Positions 55,001-62,940 of a stretch of DNA of 64,000 nucleotides are shown here, piece after piece. The stretch is from Streptomyces sp. ALI-76-A (GTDB taxonomy: Bacteria; Actinomycetota; Actinomycetes; Streptomycetales; Streptomycetaceae): NCBI RefSeq assembly GCF_030287445.1, contig NZ_JASVWB010000002.1, forward strand, positions 3,100,001 through 3,164,000, written 5' to 3'. Each line of letters begins with the position of its first letter. Positions within the stretch are counted from its first letter, which is position 1. The translations under genes and the position numbers were made by a program. A model generated the notes under the pieces. That model saw only the letters and a program-made list of their open reading frames with translations. It was not told where the DNA came from and did no database searches.

Positions 55001-56248
55001 GCCGGCGCGGGAGGACTGTCCAGCCGTCCCACCGAGGTGGACATCAGCTCGCCCGACGGGGCCGCGATCGCCGCGGTCGACGAGAACGGGGCGGTCCGCT
55101 TCCCGTCCATCACCACGGACCGGCTGGACATCACGATCACCAAGACGGCCCCGATGACCCTGCACAACCCGGTCGCCGACGAGGACCTGCAACTGCCGGT
55201 CGGCCTCACCGAGGCGTACCTCCCGGCCCTCGACACCTACCGCACGCCCCAGCCGGAGCCGTCCCGGACCTTCTCGCTGCCGTGCGGCCAGGGACCGGTC
55301 GTGGCGGTGGACGGGGAGCTGTACCGGACGAGCGTGGAGGGGCAGGTCCGGGACCTGACCGAGCGGCGCCCGGTGGACGTCACCCTCTGCGGGCCGGACG
55401 GCGAGGACACCCGGCTGGAGCTGGCGGCGGGCTCGCACCGGGTCGAGGGCGGGGACGCCGGACCCCTGGCGCTCACCGATGTCACGCTGACCCGCGGCAC
55501 GGTGACCGAGCCCGCCTCCGCCGCCCGTGACCTGCGGGTACGGGACTGGCTGGGCGACCGGCGGGAGCTGACGGTCGGCTCCGGGGCGGCGTCCTACGTG
55601 ACGACGTACGAGAACTACAACGAGGGCTGGCGGGCCACCCTGAACGGCGAGGAGCTGACGCCGGTCCGGCTGGACGGCTGGCAGCAGGGCTGGCGGATCC
55701 CGGCGGGCGCGGGCGGCGATGTGAAGCTGTCGTACGAGCCCGCGACCACGTACGACGCCGGACTGATCGGCAGCGGAGTGGCGCTGGCCGCCCTGCTGGG
55801 GCTGGCCCTGTGGCGCCGTACCGCCCCCAACCCGGACGACCCCCAGCCGCTTCCGCCGCCGCCCGGCCTGTGGCTCGGCACGGTCGCGCTCACCCTGGTG
55901 GGGATCGTGATCGCCGGGTGGTTCGCGCTGCTGGTCCCGGCGCTGGCGTTCCTCGCACACCGGCGGCCCGCGCTCCTCGTCCCGATCGCCTTCGCCGCCC
56001 TCGCGGGCGCGGGGATCGCGGCGGCGACCGGGGCCGGTGAACCGACCGGCGCGGAGCAGGGGGCATTCGGCCCGGCGGCCCAACTGCTGGCGCTGATCGG
56101 CCTGTTCGCGGCGCTGGTGAGCGTACGCGAGCCGAGTGAGCCGGCTGTGGACGCGCCACCGCGGGGTGAGCCACCGGTGCGGTCCGAGGCGCCGACCCAG
56201 CAACTGCCGCCGGTCCAGGTCGAGAAGGGGAGGGCCGAACCGACATGA
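52022..56248 (+). CDS. aftD: AftD-like alpha-(1->3)-arabinofuranosyltransferase (GT-C, DUF3367)
   Basis: A 1408-residue membrane glycosyltransferase. The first 450 or so residues hold about ten helices of a GT-C fold, with an acidic residue in the first outside loop (FDTKLGVTTDPGRFLADL). The centre (about 450-1230) is extracytoplasmic, with discoidin/carbohydrate-binding-like modules (GNPDTAWTEGAAGSPDGQWLRIAF, and DGDLTTAWIAGDRPTIHLSW) and ENYNEGWRATLNGEELTPV near 1200. Helices return near the C-terminus. Mycobacterial AftD adds branching arabinofuranose from decaprenyl-phospho-arabinose to arabinogalactan and lipoarabinomannan. Streptomyces lacks those polymers, so the acceptor here must differ. 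It is coupled by ATGA to genes on both sides. Confidence 0.9.
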   Translation: MTTSTVQAPPPAAVPTTAIMSGPPEGPRSRRWLLGFWAVVFVLFLAVRPGRQTFDTKLGVTTDPGRFLADLGQLWHDQGSFGGIADQYVGYVWPMLPFYWLGHAVQLPVWLVERLWMSLIVSVAFWGALRLAERLRIGTGASRLLAAAAYALWPVFTIVIGSTSAAALPGAFLPWVLLPLADERYTARIAALRSVLMVPFMGGVNATSTLAALVPAGLYLLSRPPGPRQRKLIAWWAPGVLLATAWWWIPLLLLGAYGENFLPYVESSQTTTETMSATEALRGGGNWVAYLHLVEAWIPAGWTVASSVVVILCSALAAGTGLAGLARRDMPERRWLVLTALTTTLVLLAGYGGPFGAPFHGAVQDWLDGGLAPFRNIYKFQVGLALALVLGIAHLVGLAAERRGVRQVRGRRFAPLIAAVLILPGLLWPYLNGSILNPGSFQALPKYWQSTADWLEKYSPDSRALVVPATAHGVYTWGSPIDQPLDVLADSRWAQRDYVPFGTPGNRRAMDAVEQALLTGGEVPGLADYLSRAGVYYVVVRNDLDPDQIGNVPTSTVKRTLEQSGYERVTGLGPLMTGGVIQPDTPLQVEGLYARQRAVEIYRPAGAEVPRPGQAGLTPVADTARVSGGPESLLPLAGELRGRATVLTGDNHPGLGTPPLQIVGDGLRRADTRFGLVNANTSYTYTRDERNASGAAQDAGEKPHQILPTTGLDHQTVAELRGARSVTASSYGNWLFHLPQLDPVNAFDGNPDTAWTEGAAGSPDGQWLRIAFSDDEFDMPSSFKVTPLPQESVRSAPTRVRVETERGSVSSFLRPDGSTQTVKAPAGATGWMKLTITDSVARRAGLAGAGFAEIGLPDVQVTRLLRLPTDADGTDATAEVISLHRPADPAGFSPTGTEAGLHRRFTTAAAGTYEVKASAVPVAGEALDRMLYEVAPDQRERITATADSTAMLGAGLSARNLTDGDLTTAWIAGDRPTIHLSWTGKQPIDEIVLAGAGGLSSRPTEVDISSPDGAAIAAVDENGAVRFPSITTDRLDITITKTAPMTLHNPVADEDLQLPVGLTEAYLPALDTYRTPQPEPSRTFSLPCGQGPVVAVDGELYRTSVEGQVRDLTERRPVDVTLCGPDGEDTRLELAAGSHRVEGGDAGPLALTDVTLTRGTVTEPASAARDLRVRDWLGDRRELTVGSGAASYVTTYENYNEGWRATLNGEELTPVRLDGWQQGWRIPAGAGGDVKLSYEPATTYDAGLIGSGVALAALLGLALWRRTAPNPDDPQPLPPPPGLWLGTVALTLVGIVIAGWFALLVPALAFLAHRRPALLVPIAFAALAGAGIAAATGAGEPTGAEQGAFGPAAQLLALIGLFAALVSVREPSEPAVDAPPRGEPPVRSEAPTQQLPPVQVEKGRAEPT

Positions 56249-57705
56249 CCGCACCCATGCGCATCCCGTTCCCGGTGGTGGACGAGGTGTCCCGGCACTG
56301 TCTCCAGGAGGAGGAACCGGAGACGGTCCACATCGAGGTCCACCTGCCGGGACACCTGGATCCGGGGCGCCTGCGCAAGGCGTTCACGGAGGCGCTGCAC
56401 CGGCATCCCCGCGTGCTGATGCGGGAGGCGCCGGGGCCGTGGTACCGCCGCCGCTACGAGTGGGAGCTGACGGCGGAGCCGGACGTGGAGGTGGTGAGCT
56501 TCCCGGCACCGGGGCGGGACGCGCTGCGGGACGCCCGGACCCGGGCCCTGATGCGGACACCGCCGCTGTCGCTGTCGCCGCCGATCCGGGTGGAGGTGGT
56601 GGAAGGGGCGGGCCGGGCGGAGGGCAGCGAGGCGACCGACGGAGTCGGCGTCGCCGGCCCGGCCACGCGCGGCCGCACCGCCGGGCCGGGGTCCGCCCCC
56701 GCAGCGGCCGGCGGCGCCCCCGCGTCCGCCGTGGCCACGGACCCTCGTACCGCCGGGCCGGCCGCCGGGCCGCAGCGGACGGCATCCCGCACCGGCCGCG
56801 GCACCGGCACGGTCCTGTTCCTCACCATCAACCACACCGCCCTCGACGGGCCCGCCTGCCTCCGCGTCCTCGCCACGGCCGCGGAGCTGTACGGCGGCAA
56901 GGACAACGCCCCCGCGACCCCTCCGGTACGTCCGCCGGAGCCCCCTCCGGACCAGCCCCCCGCCCCCTCCACCTGGGCCAGGCCGGCCCGCGTGGCCCCG
57001 GGCGCCCCCGAGCCCTCCCCCGGCAACGGTCTGCTCGTCACCGAGCTGCCCCTCCCCCACCGTCCCAAGGGCTCCCCGTACACCGTGAACGACCAGCTCA
57101 TGGTCACCACGGCGCTGACCCTCGCCCACTGGAACCGGGAGCACGGCGCCCGCCCCCGCCCCCTGCGCATCACCATGCCCGTCGACGACCGTCCGCGGGA
57201 CAGCACGATGCCCATCGGCAACGGCACCCGTCTCGTCGAAGTCCCGTTCGCGCCGGAGGAGTTGAGCGGTGCCTCGACCGCCGGGATGGACGCGCTCCTG
57301 CACCGCACGGCGACCCGCACCCGCGCCCTCAAGTCCCTCCCGCGCCCCCAGCTCGGCCACGGCGCCTCCCTCCTCACCGCCCCGGTCACCCCCGTGGCCT
57401 GGCGTGCCGCGCTCACCCGGGGGCTGCGCAGGGCCGCCGCGCCCTGGACGTCGACGACCCTGCTCAGCAACATCGGCCGCATCCCGTACCCGCTGGACTT
57501 CGGCGAGGAGGCCGGCCGCGCGCACGCCGTCTGGTTCTCCGCGCCCGCCCGGATGCCCCGCGGCCTGACCGTCACCACCGCCTCCACCGCCGGCCGCCTC
57601 CACCTGGCCCTGCGCTGGTCACGGTCGCTGCTCGGCCACGGCGACGGAGCCCACCTCCGCGACCTCTTCGAGCACTACCTGCACACCACGGAGGTCGGCG
57701 CATGA
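56245..57705 (+). CDS. Condensation-fold (CoA-dependent acyltransferase superfamily) protein
   Basis: A 486-residue protein. The active-site motif reads INHTALDG at 195-202, a form of HHxxxDG with the first His replaced by Asn and the catalytic His197 retained. The C-terminal part includes GNGTRLVEVPF and TTLLSNIGRIPYPLDFG, the second-domain pattern of condensation and PapA-like acyltransferases. Between about residues 120 and 188 an Ala/Gly/Pro/Thr-rich insertion separates the first strand from the active site. It likely transfers an acyl group to a sugar or lipid made by this cluster. There is no carrier-protein or adenylation domain nearby, so it is not part of an NRPS. ATGA links join it to both neighbours. 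Confidence 0.82.
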   Translation: MTAPMRIPFPVVDEVSRHCLQEEEPETVHIEVHLPGHLDPGRLRKAFTEALHRHPRVLMREAPGPWYRRRYEWELTAEPDVEVVSFPAPGRDALRDARTRALMRTPPLSLSPPIRVEVVEGAGRAEGSEATDGVGVAGPATRGRTAGPGSAPAAAGGAPASAVATDPRTAGPAAGPQRTASRTGRGTGTVLFLTINHTALDGPACLRVLATAAELYGGKDNAPATPPVRPPEPPPDQPPAPSTWARPARVAPGAPEPSPGNGLLVTELPLPHRPKGSPYTVNDQLMVTTALTLAHWNREHGARPRPLRITMPVDDRPRDSTMPIGNGTRLVEVPFAPEELSGASTAGMDALLHRTATRTRALKSLPRPQLGHGASLLTAPVTPVAWRAALTRGLRRAAAPWTSTTLLSNIGRIPYPLDFGEEAGRAHAVWFSAPARMPRGLTVTTASTAGRLHLALRWSRSLLGHGDGAHLRDLFEHYLHTTEVGA

Positions 57706-58445
57706 CCACCACGGCACAGCAACCCCCCAAGGATCTGCGGGACTTCTACGAGAACCCGGCCGTCCCCGTCGCCTCCGGCCCCTCCCGCTCGCTGCGCCAG
57801 GCCCGCATGCTGGCCGGCGCCCTCGGCCCGGCCACCGGCACCGGAACCCCCCGCACCGTCCTCGACATCGGCTGCGGCGACGGCACCGCCGCGGCCACCG
57901 CCGCCCCCCTGCTGACCGGCCACCGCGTCATCGGCGTCGACTGGTCCCAGGACGCCCTCAAGCGCGCCCGCGCCCACCTGACGTGCCCGATCCGCGGCGA
58001 ACTCACCGGTGCCGGGCTCCCGTTCGCCGCCGGGGCCGCCGACGCCGTGCTGTTCAGCGAGGTGATCGAGCATCTCGTCGACCCGGACGCCGCGCTCGAC
58101 GAGATCCGCCGCGTGCTGCGCCCGGGCGGCCACCTCATGCTGTCCACCCCGAACCTGGCCGCCTGGTACAACCGCGCCCTGCTGCTGGCGGGGGTCCAGC
58201 CGGTGTTCTCGGAGGTCAGTCTGCGGGCCATCCACGGCAGGCCGGGAAAGGAGGTCGTCGGTCATCTGCGGCTCTACACCCCGCGCGCCCTGCGGGAGTT
58301 CGTCGCCGCCGCCGGCTTCGAGGTCGTCCGCCTCGAAGGTGCCCCGTTCCACGGCGTGCCGCGTCCGCTGCGTCCACTGGACCGGCTGGCCTGCGCCAGC
58401 CCGTCCCTCGCGTCGATCCTGCTGCTGCACGCGCGAAAGACGTAG
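57702..58445 (+). CDS. SAM-dependent methyltransferase (class I), second of the cluster
   Basis: A 247-residue methyltransferase: TVLDIGCGDGTAAATAAPLL (motif I), IGVDWSQDALKRA, AVLFSEVIEHLVDPDAALDEIRRVLRPGGHLMLSTPN (motifs post-I to III). The C-terminal region is like those acting on glycans or quinones. ATG 57702 overlaps the previous stop; the open frame extends upstream without support. The acceptor is unknown. Confidence 0.9.
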   Translation: MTTTAQQPPKDLRDFYENPAVPVASGPSRSLRQARMLAGALGPATGTGTPRTVLDIGCGDGTAAATAAPLLTGHRVIGVDWSQDALKRARAHLTCPIRGELTGAGLPFAAGAADAVLFSEVIEHLVDPDAALDEIRRVLRPGGHLMLSTPNLAAWYNRALLLAGVQPVFSEVSLRAIHGRPGKEVVGHLRLYTPRALREFVAAAGFEVVRLEGAPFHGVPRPLRPLDRLACASPSLASILLLHARKT

Positions 58446-58454
58446 GGGGCGGCG

Positions 58455-59372
58455 ATGTGGTGGGGAGTAGCCGCGGCCCTGCTGGCCAACGTCCTCTACA
58501 GCACCGGATTCGTCCTGGAGAAACGCGCGCTGGCGACCTTGCCGGAAGTCAGCATCCGGCAGCCCGTCCGGCTGCTCGGGCTGGTGCTGCGCAGTCCGCT
58601 GTGGATCGGCGGGTCGCTGTCGCTCGCCGCCGGGTTCGGCGCGCAGCTCGCCGTGTACCGCACCCTGCCGATCGCCGCCGCGCAGGGCATCTTCGTCTCC
58701 GGGCTGGTGCTGCTGGTGCTGCTGTCCGCCCGGCTGCTCGGCGAGGAGACCACCGGGCGCGAGCGGTACGCGCTGGGCGCGATCCTGCTCGCGCTGCTGA
58801 TGGTCGTGCTGTCGCTGCGGGAGGACTCCGACCCCGTCAGCCGGGAGGCTCCGTACCCGCTGGTGCTGCTGGTGTGCGTGCCGGCGCTGGCGGCGGGCGT
58901 GGGGCTGTACAACGCGGCCGAGCGCCGGGCCCGGCACCGGCACCGGGCGCCGACCACGGGCGTGGAGTACGGCGTCGCGGTGGGCCTGCTGTACGGGGTC
59001 AGCTCGCTGGCCATCAAGGGGATGTCGGGCTATCTCACGACGAGCGGGTTCGGGGACGCGGTCCTCGGCCTGCTCCGCTCCCCGTACCCCTATCTCCTGC
59101 TGTTCACCGGCGCGTTCGGCCTGGTCATGTCGCAGGCGGCGCTACAGCGCTGCCGGGCCTCGCTGATCGTGCCGGTGTGCACGACCGTCACCTGTCTGTT
59201 CACCGCGGTGCTCGGCACGCTCTCGTTCGGCGAGGCGCTGCCGCAGGAACCGCTCCGGCTCGCACTGCGGCTCTCGGGCATCGTGCTCGCCGTCGCCGTA
59301 CTGCTGAGCATGCCGAAACACGACCCGGCGCCCCGGCCCCCCGTCGGCGCCAAGGAGTTGACACCCCCATGA
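58455..59372 (+). CDS. EamA/DMT-type transporter
   Basis: A 305-residue membrane protein with about nine or ten helices in two repeated halves (MWWGVAAALLANVLYSTGFVLEKRAL and YGVAVGLLYGVSSLAIKGMSGYL). The tail is short and proline-rich. Members of this drug/metabolite transporter group include small-molecule exporters and undecaprenyl-phospho-sugar flippases (ArnE/F-like). In an envelope cluster next to a GT-C enzyme, a lipid-phosphate-sugar flippase is a reasonable guess. GGGGGCGGCG precedes the ATG. It overlaps the Trm112-like gene by four bases. Confidence 0.82.
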   Translation: MWWGVAAALLANVLYSTGFVLEKRALATLPEVSIRQPVRLLGLVLRSPLWIGGSLSLAAGFGAQLAVYRTLPIAAAQGIFVSGLVLLVLLSARLLGEETTGRERYALGAILLALLMVVLSLREDSDPVSREAPYPLVLLVCVPALAAGVGLYNAAERRARHRHRAPTTGVEYGVAVGLLYGVSSLAIKGMSGYLTTSGFGDAVLGLLRSPYPYLLLFTGAFGLVMSQAALQRCRASLIVPVCTTVTCLFTAVLGTLSFGEALPQEPLRLALRLSGIVLAVAVLLSMPKHDPAPRPPVGAKELTPP

Positions 59373-59593
59373 AACCTGATGATCCCCTGCTGAAGATCCT
59401 GGCGTGCCCCCTCGACAAGGGACCGCTGCACCTCGTGGCGCCGGACGGGCCGGCCCAGGAGGAGGTCCTCTACAACCCGCGCCTGCACCGCCGTTACCCG
59501 ATCGTCGACGGCATTCCGCAGTTGCTGCCGTCCTCGGGGGAACAGGTGACGGACGACGAGCACGAGCACCTCATGAAGCGGACGGCCTCGTGA
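59369..59593 (+). CDS. Trm112-like small protein
   Basis: A 74-residue protein: LLKILACPLDKGPLHL, followed by EEVLYNPRLHRRYPIVDGIPQLLP, the standard Trm112/YcaR fold. In actinobacteria and other bacteria such proteins sit beside, and may activate, SAM methyltransferases or glycan enzymes. Only one Cys remains of the zinc knuckle seen in eukaryotic Trm112. It overlaps both neighbours by four bases, placing it between the transporter and the FkbM methyltransferase, which could be its partner. Confidence 0.88.
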   Translation: MKPDDPLLKILACPLDKGPLHLVAPDGPAQEEVLYNPRLHRRYPIVDGIPQLLPSSGEQVTDDEHEHLMKRTAS

Positions 59594-60423
59594 CCGGCCC
59601 CACGCGCACGCTGGCGGCCCGTGTGGCCCCCCATCTCCCGCCCCGGCTGGTCGCCGCGGCGGCCAGAGCCGTGTACCCGCGCTTCGAACCGGAGCTGGCG
59701 CGGCTGGCCGACCTGTGCCCGGACCGCTGCGGCACGGCCGTGGACGTCGGCGGCTGGTACGGGCCCTGGACGCACCGGCTGTCCGCACGGGCCGACCAGG
59801 TGGTGACCGTCGAGCCGGTCCCCCATCTGGCGCGGCTGCTGACCTCGGGGGCCCCGGCGAACGTCCGGGTGATCCAGGCCGCCGCCTCGGACCGGCCGGG
59901 CACGGCCCGGCTGTGGCTGCCGCCGGACGACGCGGGCGACCGGGGGGTGTCGTCCCTGGTCCGGCGGGACATCCACGGTCAGGCGCTGGAGGTCTCGTGC
60001 ATCACCCTCGACGAACTGGGGCTGCACGACGTCGGGTTCGTCAAGATCGACGTGGACGGCAACGAGCTGGCCGTGCTGCGCGGGGCGACCGCGCTGCTGG
60101 CCCGCGACCGGCCGGCCCTCTTCGTCGAGCTGGAGACCCGCATCCAGCCGATCAAGCCGGTACTGACATATCTGTCGACGCTCGGCTACGACGGCTGGGT
60201 GCTGCCCGGCGACACCTGGGTCCGGCTCACGGACTTCCCGCTGGAGTCCCACCAGTCGAAGGCCTCGTACGTCGCCGCGCACGGCCTGCTGCGCCGGGTT
60301 GTGCCTTTCCGCGACCGGCCCCGGTATGTCAACTCGGTCCTGTTCCTCCCCGACGGCCGCCGCCCGGGCGAGCCGCGGGTGGAGGACGATGGGTCCCATG
60401 CCTCCCGGAAAACGTCCGGCTAG
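59590..60423 (+). CDS. FkbM family methyltransferase
   Basis: A 277-residue SAM-dependent O-methyltransferase. FkbM-type signatures are AVDVGGWYGPWTHRL, VVTVEPVPHLARLL, FVKIDVDGNELAVLRGATALLARDRPALFVEL and GYDGWVLP. FkbM enzymes methylate sugar or polyketide hydroxyls. The start is GTG 59590 overlapping the Trm112-like stop (GTGA). It is the third methyltransferase of the cluster and overlaps the last gene by about 35 bases. Confidence 0.9.
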   Translation: MTGPTRTLAARVAPHLPPRLVAAAARAVYPRFEPELARLADLCPDRCGTAVDVGGWYGPWTHRLSARADQVVTVEPVPHLARLLTSGAPANVRVIQAAASDRPGTARLWLPPDDAGDRGVSSLVRRDIHGQALEVSCITLDELGLHDVGFVKIDVDGNELAVLRGATALLARDRPALFVELETRIQPIKPVLTYLSTLGYDGWVLPGDTWVRLTDFPLESHQSKASYVAAHGLLRRVVPFRDRPRYVNSVLFLPDGRRPGEPRVEDDGSHASRKTSG

Positions 60424-61015
60424 CCCCTCGGCCGGCCCCTTCACCCCGCTCGACTTCCAGCTGGTGCTGCTGCGCCGCATGGCCGACCACAACGCCGACC
60501 TGGTCGAGGACGCCCGGCACGAGCTGGGCGTCTCGATCGCGGACATGCGCGAGGCCAACAAGCGGTGGCAGGCGATGGCACGCTCCCCGCACGCGCGGGC
60601 GGCGGCCTCCCGGTACCGCTCGGTCCTGGGCGAGCCGGAGGCGGTCCTCACCCGTCAGGTCGGCGACCTGGCCTGCGAGGCCCGCCTCTGGCCCGTCCCC
60701 CTCTGGCCCGGCCTCCGCTTCGAGGTCCTCCTCGCCCCGAACGGCGCCGTCTGGAACGAGTGGCTGATCCGCGCCCCCGGAGCCGAGGGCCCCGCGCTCC
60801 GCACCCTGGACGACCTCACCCCCTGGTCCTGCACGGTCGACGAGGCCGCCCAGGCCTTCCCCCCGGTCCGCCCTCTCCAGGGCTCGGCCCCCACCCGCTG
60901 GGGCCTGGCCTTCACCGCCCCGGACGGCGAGGGTGTACGCCGTGAATGCGTCGCGGAGTTCACCTGGGGCCTGCTGCAACGCGTGGCGGTCGTCGGCACA
61001 CCGGCCGGCGGTTAG
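60389..61015 (+). CDS. Conserved protein of unknown function closing the cluster
   Basis: A 208-residue protein with a helical N-terminal half (FTPLDFQLVLLRRMADHNADLVEDARHELGVSIADMREANKRW) and a beta-rich C-terminal half rich in Trp (LWPVPLWPGLRF, WNEWLIRAPG, DLTPWSC). I do not recognise a family. There is no signal or membrane helix. ATG 60389 or 60398 are both possible; GGAGG lies 3 or 12 bases before them. It overlaps the end of the FkbM gene, so it is co-transcribed with the envelope cluster. Confidence 0.7.
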   Translation: MGPMPPGKRPASPSAGPFTPLDFQLVLLRRMADHNADLVEDARHELGVSIADMREANKRWQAMARSPHARAAASRYRSVLGEPEAVLTRQVGDLACEARLWPVPLWPGLRFEVLLAPNGAVWNEWLIRAPGAEGPALRTLDDLTPWSCTVDEAAQAFPPVRPLQGSAPTRWGLAFTAPDGEGVRRECVAEFTWGLLQRVAVVGTPAGG

Positions 61016-61102
61016 GCACCGGCGGGCCCGCCGGGGGCACGCGGCACGACCCCTGTCGAGGGCGGGGGCGCGACGCCCGCCCGGGACGACGCCCCGGCCC
61101 GA

Positions 61103-61972
61103 TCAGCGGGCCGCGGCCAGGATCGCCGCCACGACGGCGGACACCGACCCCGGGTGCAGGAACAGGAACAGGTTCGGCTCGACCAGCTCCAGCTCCATCA
61201 CCCGAGGGTTCCCGTCCTCCCCGTCCACGAGGTCGACCCGGGCGTACAGCAGTTCGGGCGCCTCGGGTACGGCGGCCAGGGCGCGCCCGGCGACGGAGAG
61301 TTCGGCCGGGGAGGGGCTCCACGGCTCCAGTCCCGGGTGGGCGACCTTGTCCGCGTCGAAGGCGGTGCCGGGCGCGAGGACGGCCCGCTTGCGACTGGCG
61401 TGCAGCAGCCGCCCCCCGAAGAACTGCAGCGCCCGCTCCCCCCGCACGTCTATGCCCTTCATGTACGGCTGCACCATCGCGGTGAGCCCCTCCTCGTGCA
61501 TCCGCGCGAGGTGTCGTACGGCCTTCTCGTGCTGCTCGGGCGTGTAGCGCGCGGCATAGCGGGCGCCCGCGCCGGAGGTGGGCTTGACGACGTACTCGCG
61601 GTCGTCGGGCAGGTCGGCGGGGTCGCCGGGCGCGAGGTACCGGGTGGGGACGACCGGCACGCCGGCCGCCGCGAGCTCCCCGAGGTACCGCTTGTCGGTG
61701 TTCCACCGCACGACGCCGGCCGGGTTCGCCAGCCGGGTGGCCGCGGCGCAGCGCTCCGCCCACGCCAGGAACTCGGCCGCGCGCCAGCTGTAGTCCCAGG
61801 TGGACCGGATGACGGCGAGGTCGTAGGCGCCCCAGTCGGCCCCGGCGTCGTCCCAGAACACGGCGTCCGCCTCGGCCCCTGCCGCGCGCAGCGCCTCCAG
61901 CAGGACAGGCAGATCGGTGTCCTTGCTGGTCTCGGGCCGGGGGTCGTAGGTGACGAGGGCGACTCGGGACAC
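61103..61972 (-). CDS. ATP-grasp ligase
   Basis: A 289-residue ATP-grasp enzyme: NTDKRYLGELAAAGVPVVPTRYL (pre-ATP domain), YVVKPTSGAGARYAARY (nucleotide-binding Lys and glycine loop), MVQPYMKGIDVRGERAL, and magnesium-binding ELELVEPNLFLFL. The opening VALVTYDPRPETSKDTDLPVLLEAL and IRSTWDYSWR match the group of RimK/DcsG-like ligases common in actinomycetes, which join a carboxylate to an amine using ATP. No substrate is evident. It converges with the envelope cluster. A short-unit repeat lies just upstream of its start. Confidence 0.87.
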   Translation of the reverse strand: MSRVALVTYDPRPETSKDTDLPVLLEALRAAGAEADAVFWDDAGADWGAYDLAVIRSTWDYSWRAAEFLAWAERCAAATRLANPAGVVRWNTDKRYLGELAAAGVPVVPTRYLAPGDPADLPDDREYVVKPTSGAGARYAARYTPEQHEKAVRHLARMHEEGLTAMVQPYMKGIDVRGERALQFFGGRLLHASRKRAVLAPGTAFDADKVAHPGLEPWSPSPAELSVAGRALAAVPEAPELLYARVDLVDGEDGNPRVMELELVEPNLFLFLHPGSVSAVVAAILAAAR

Positions 61973-61984
61973 GACGGGCTCCTT

Positions 61985-62110
61985 CTCGAACGGCTCGGCT
62001 CGGCTTGTATCGGCTCGGATCGGCTCGCCTCGGCTGGGTTCGGCTTGGATCGGATCGGCTCGGCTCGGCTCGGCTTGGCTTGGCTCGGCTTGGATCGGCC
62101 TGTATCGGAT
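61985..62110 (-). repeat. Pentanucleotide CGGCT/CGGAT repeat array
   Basis: About 125 bases made of 5-base units, mainly CGGCT with variants CGGAT, TGGCT and TGTAT, fill most of the space between the GntR and ATP-grasp genes. The array lies in the leader or promoter of the ATP-grasp gene. Length changes by slippage would alter that leader. Confidence 0.85.
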
Positions 62111-62172
62111 CGGCTCGCAGGCTGACCGGCGCCCGGACGACCGCTGTCCGCCGCCCCGCGCCCTCCCCGCCG

Positions 62173-62898
62173 CTACCCCTGCTCCCCTGGCTCCCCCGGC
62201 TCCCCCGGCTCCCAGTCCAGCAGCCGTACCTTCGCCACGGTGCGGACATGGCGGCGCATCGCCGTGGCCGCCTGCCGGGGCTGCCGGGCGGCGATGGCGT
62301 CCAGGATGGCCTGGTGCTGGGAGAGGGAACGGGCCGGGCGGCCGGGCTGGCGCAGGGACTCGGTGCGGCTCTCGGCGATCTGGCCGGCGATGGAGCGCAT
62401 GAACTCGGCGAGCAGACTGCTGTGCGCCGCCGCCGTCACGGCCGCGTGGAACAGGCGGTCGCCCTCGGCACCGGGACCGTTCTCCTCGATCTCCCCGGCC
62501 ATGTGCGCGAGCGCGGCCCGCATCGCGGCCAGGTCGTCCTCGGTGCGGCGCTCGGCGGCCAGTTCGGCGAGCTTCGTCTCCAGGGCCTCCCGGGCCTCCA
62601 GGACGTCGGGGAGGCGCCGGCGGCGCTCGACCATCTTCTCCACCGGCTCGACGTCCAGGCTGTCGCGGACCAGATACGTGCCGCCGCCGTGCCGCGCCTC
62701 CACCAGGCCCTGCACCTCCAGGACCACGATCGCCTGCTTGACCGAGGCCCGGCTGACACCCAGCCGCTGCGCCAGGTCACGTTCCGGCGGGAGGCGGTCG
62801 CCGGCCTTCAGGCCGCCCTCGGTGACGTACTGGCGCAGCCGGTCCAGCACCTGTTCGTACAGGCGCTGTCTCGTCATGGGGCGCAGGGCGTCGGTCAC
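62173..62898 (-). CDS. GntR family regulator, FadR subfamily
   Basis: A 241-residue regulator. The winged helix reads RLYEQVLDRLRQYVTEGGLKAGDRLPPERDLAQRLGVSRASVKQAIVVLEVQGLVEARHGGGTYL. An all-helical FCD effector domain follows (LEAREALETKLAELAAERR, DRLFHAAVTAAAHSSLL, QHQAILDAIAARQPRQAATAMRRHV), with metal-binding His positions typical for organic-acid sensors. GTG 62898 has GAGGGGG 6 bases upstream. It is divergent from the carrier at 63093, and the inverted repeat between them is its probable operator. The C-terminus ends in a GEPGEPGEQG string. Confidence 0.9.
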   Translation of the reverse strand: MTDALRPMTRQRLYEQVLDRLRQYVTEGGLKAGDRLPPERDLAQRLGVSRASVKQAIVVLEVQGLVEARHGGGTYLVRDSLDVEPVEKMVERRRRLPDVLEAREALETKLAELAAERRTEDDLAAMRAALAHMAGEIEENGPGAEGDRLFHAAVTAAAHSSLLAEFMRSIAGQIAESRTESLRQPGRPARSLSQHQAILDAIAARQPRQAATAMRRHVRTVAKVRLLDWEPGEPGEPGEQG

Positions 62899-62940
62899 GT
62901 GGTCCCCCTCTCGCCGGGAGCGTAACACCGGGCTCGGCGG

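Noticed and set aside
56245..57705. NRPS condensation enzyme of a biosynthetic gene cluster
   Set aside because: No adenylation, carrier or thioesterase domains are near. The neighbours are envelope glycan genes, so a stand-alone acyltransferase is a better fit.
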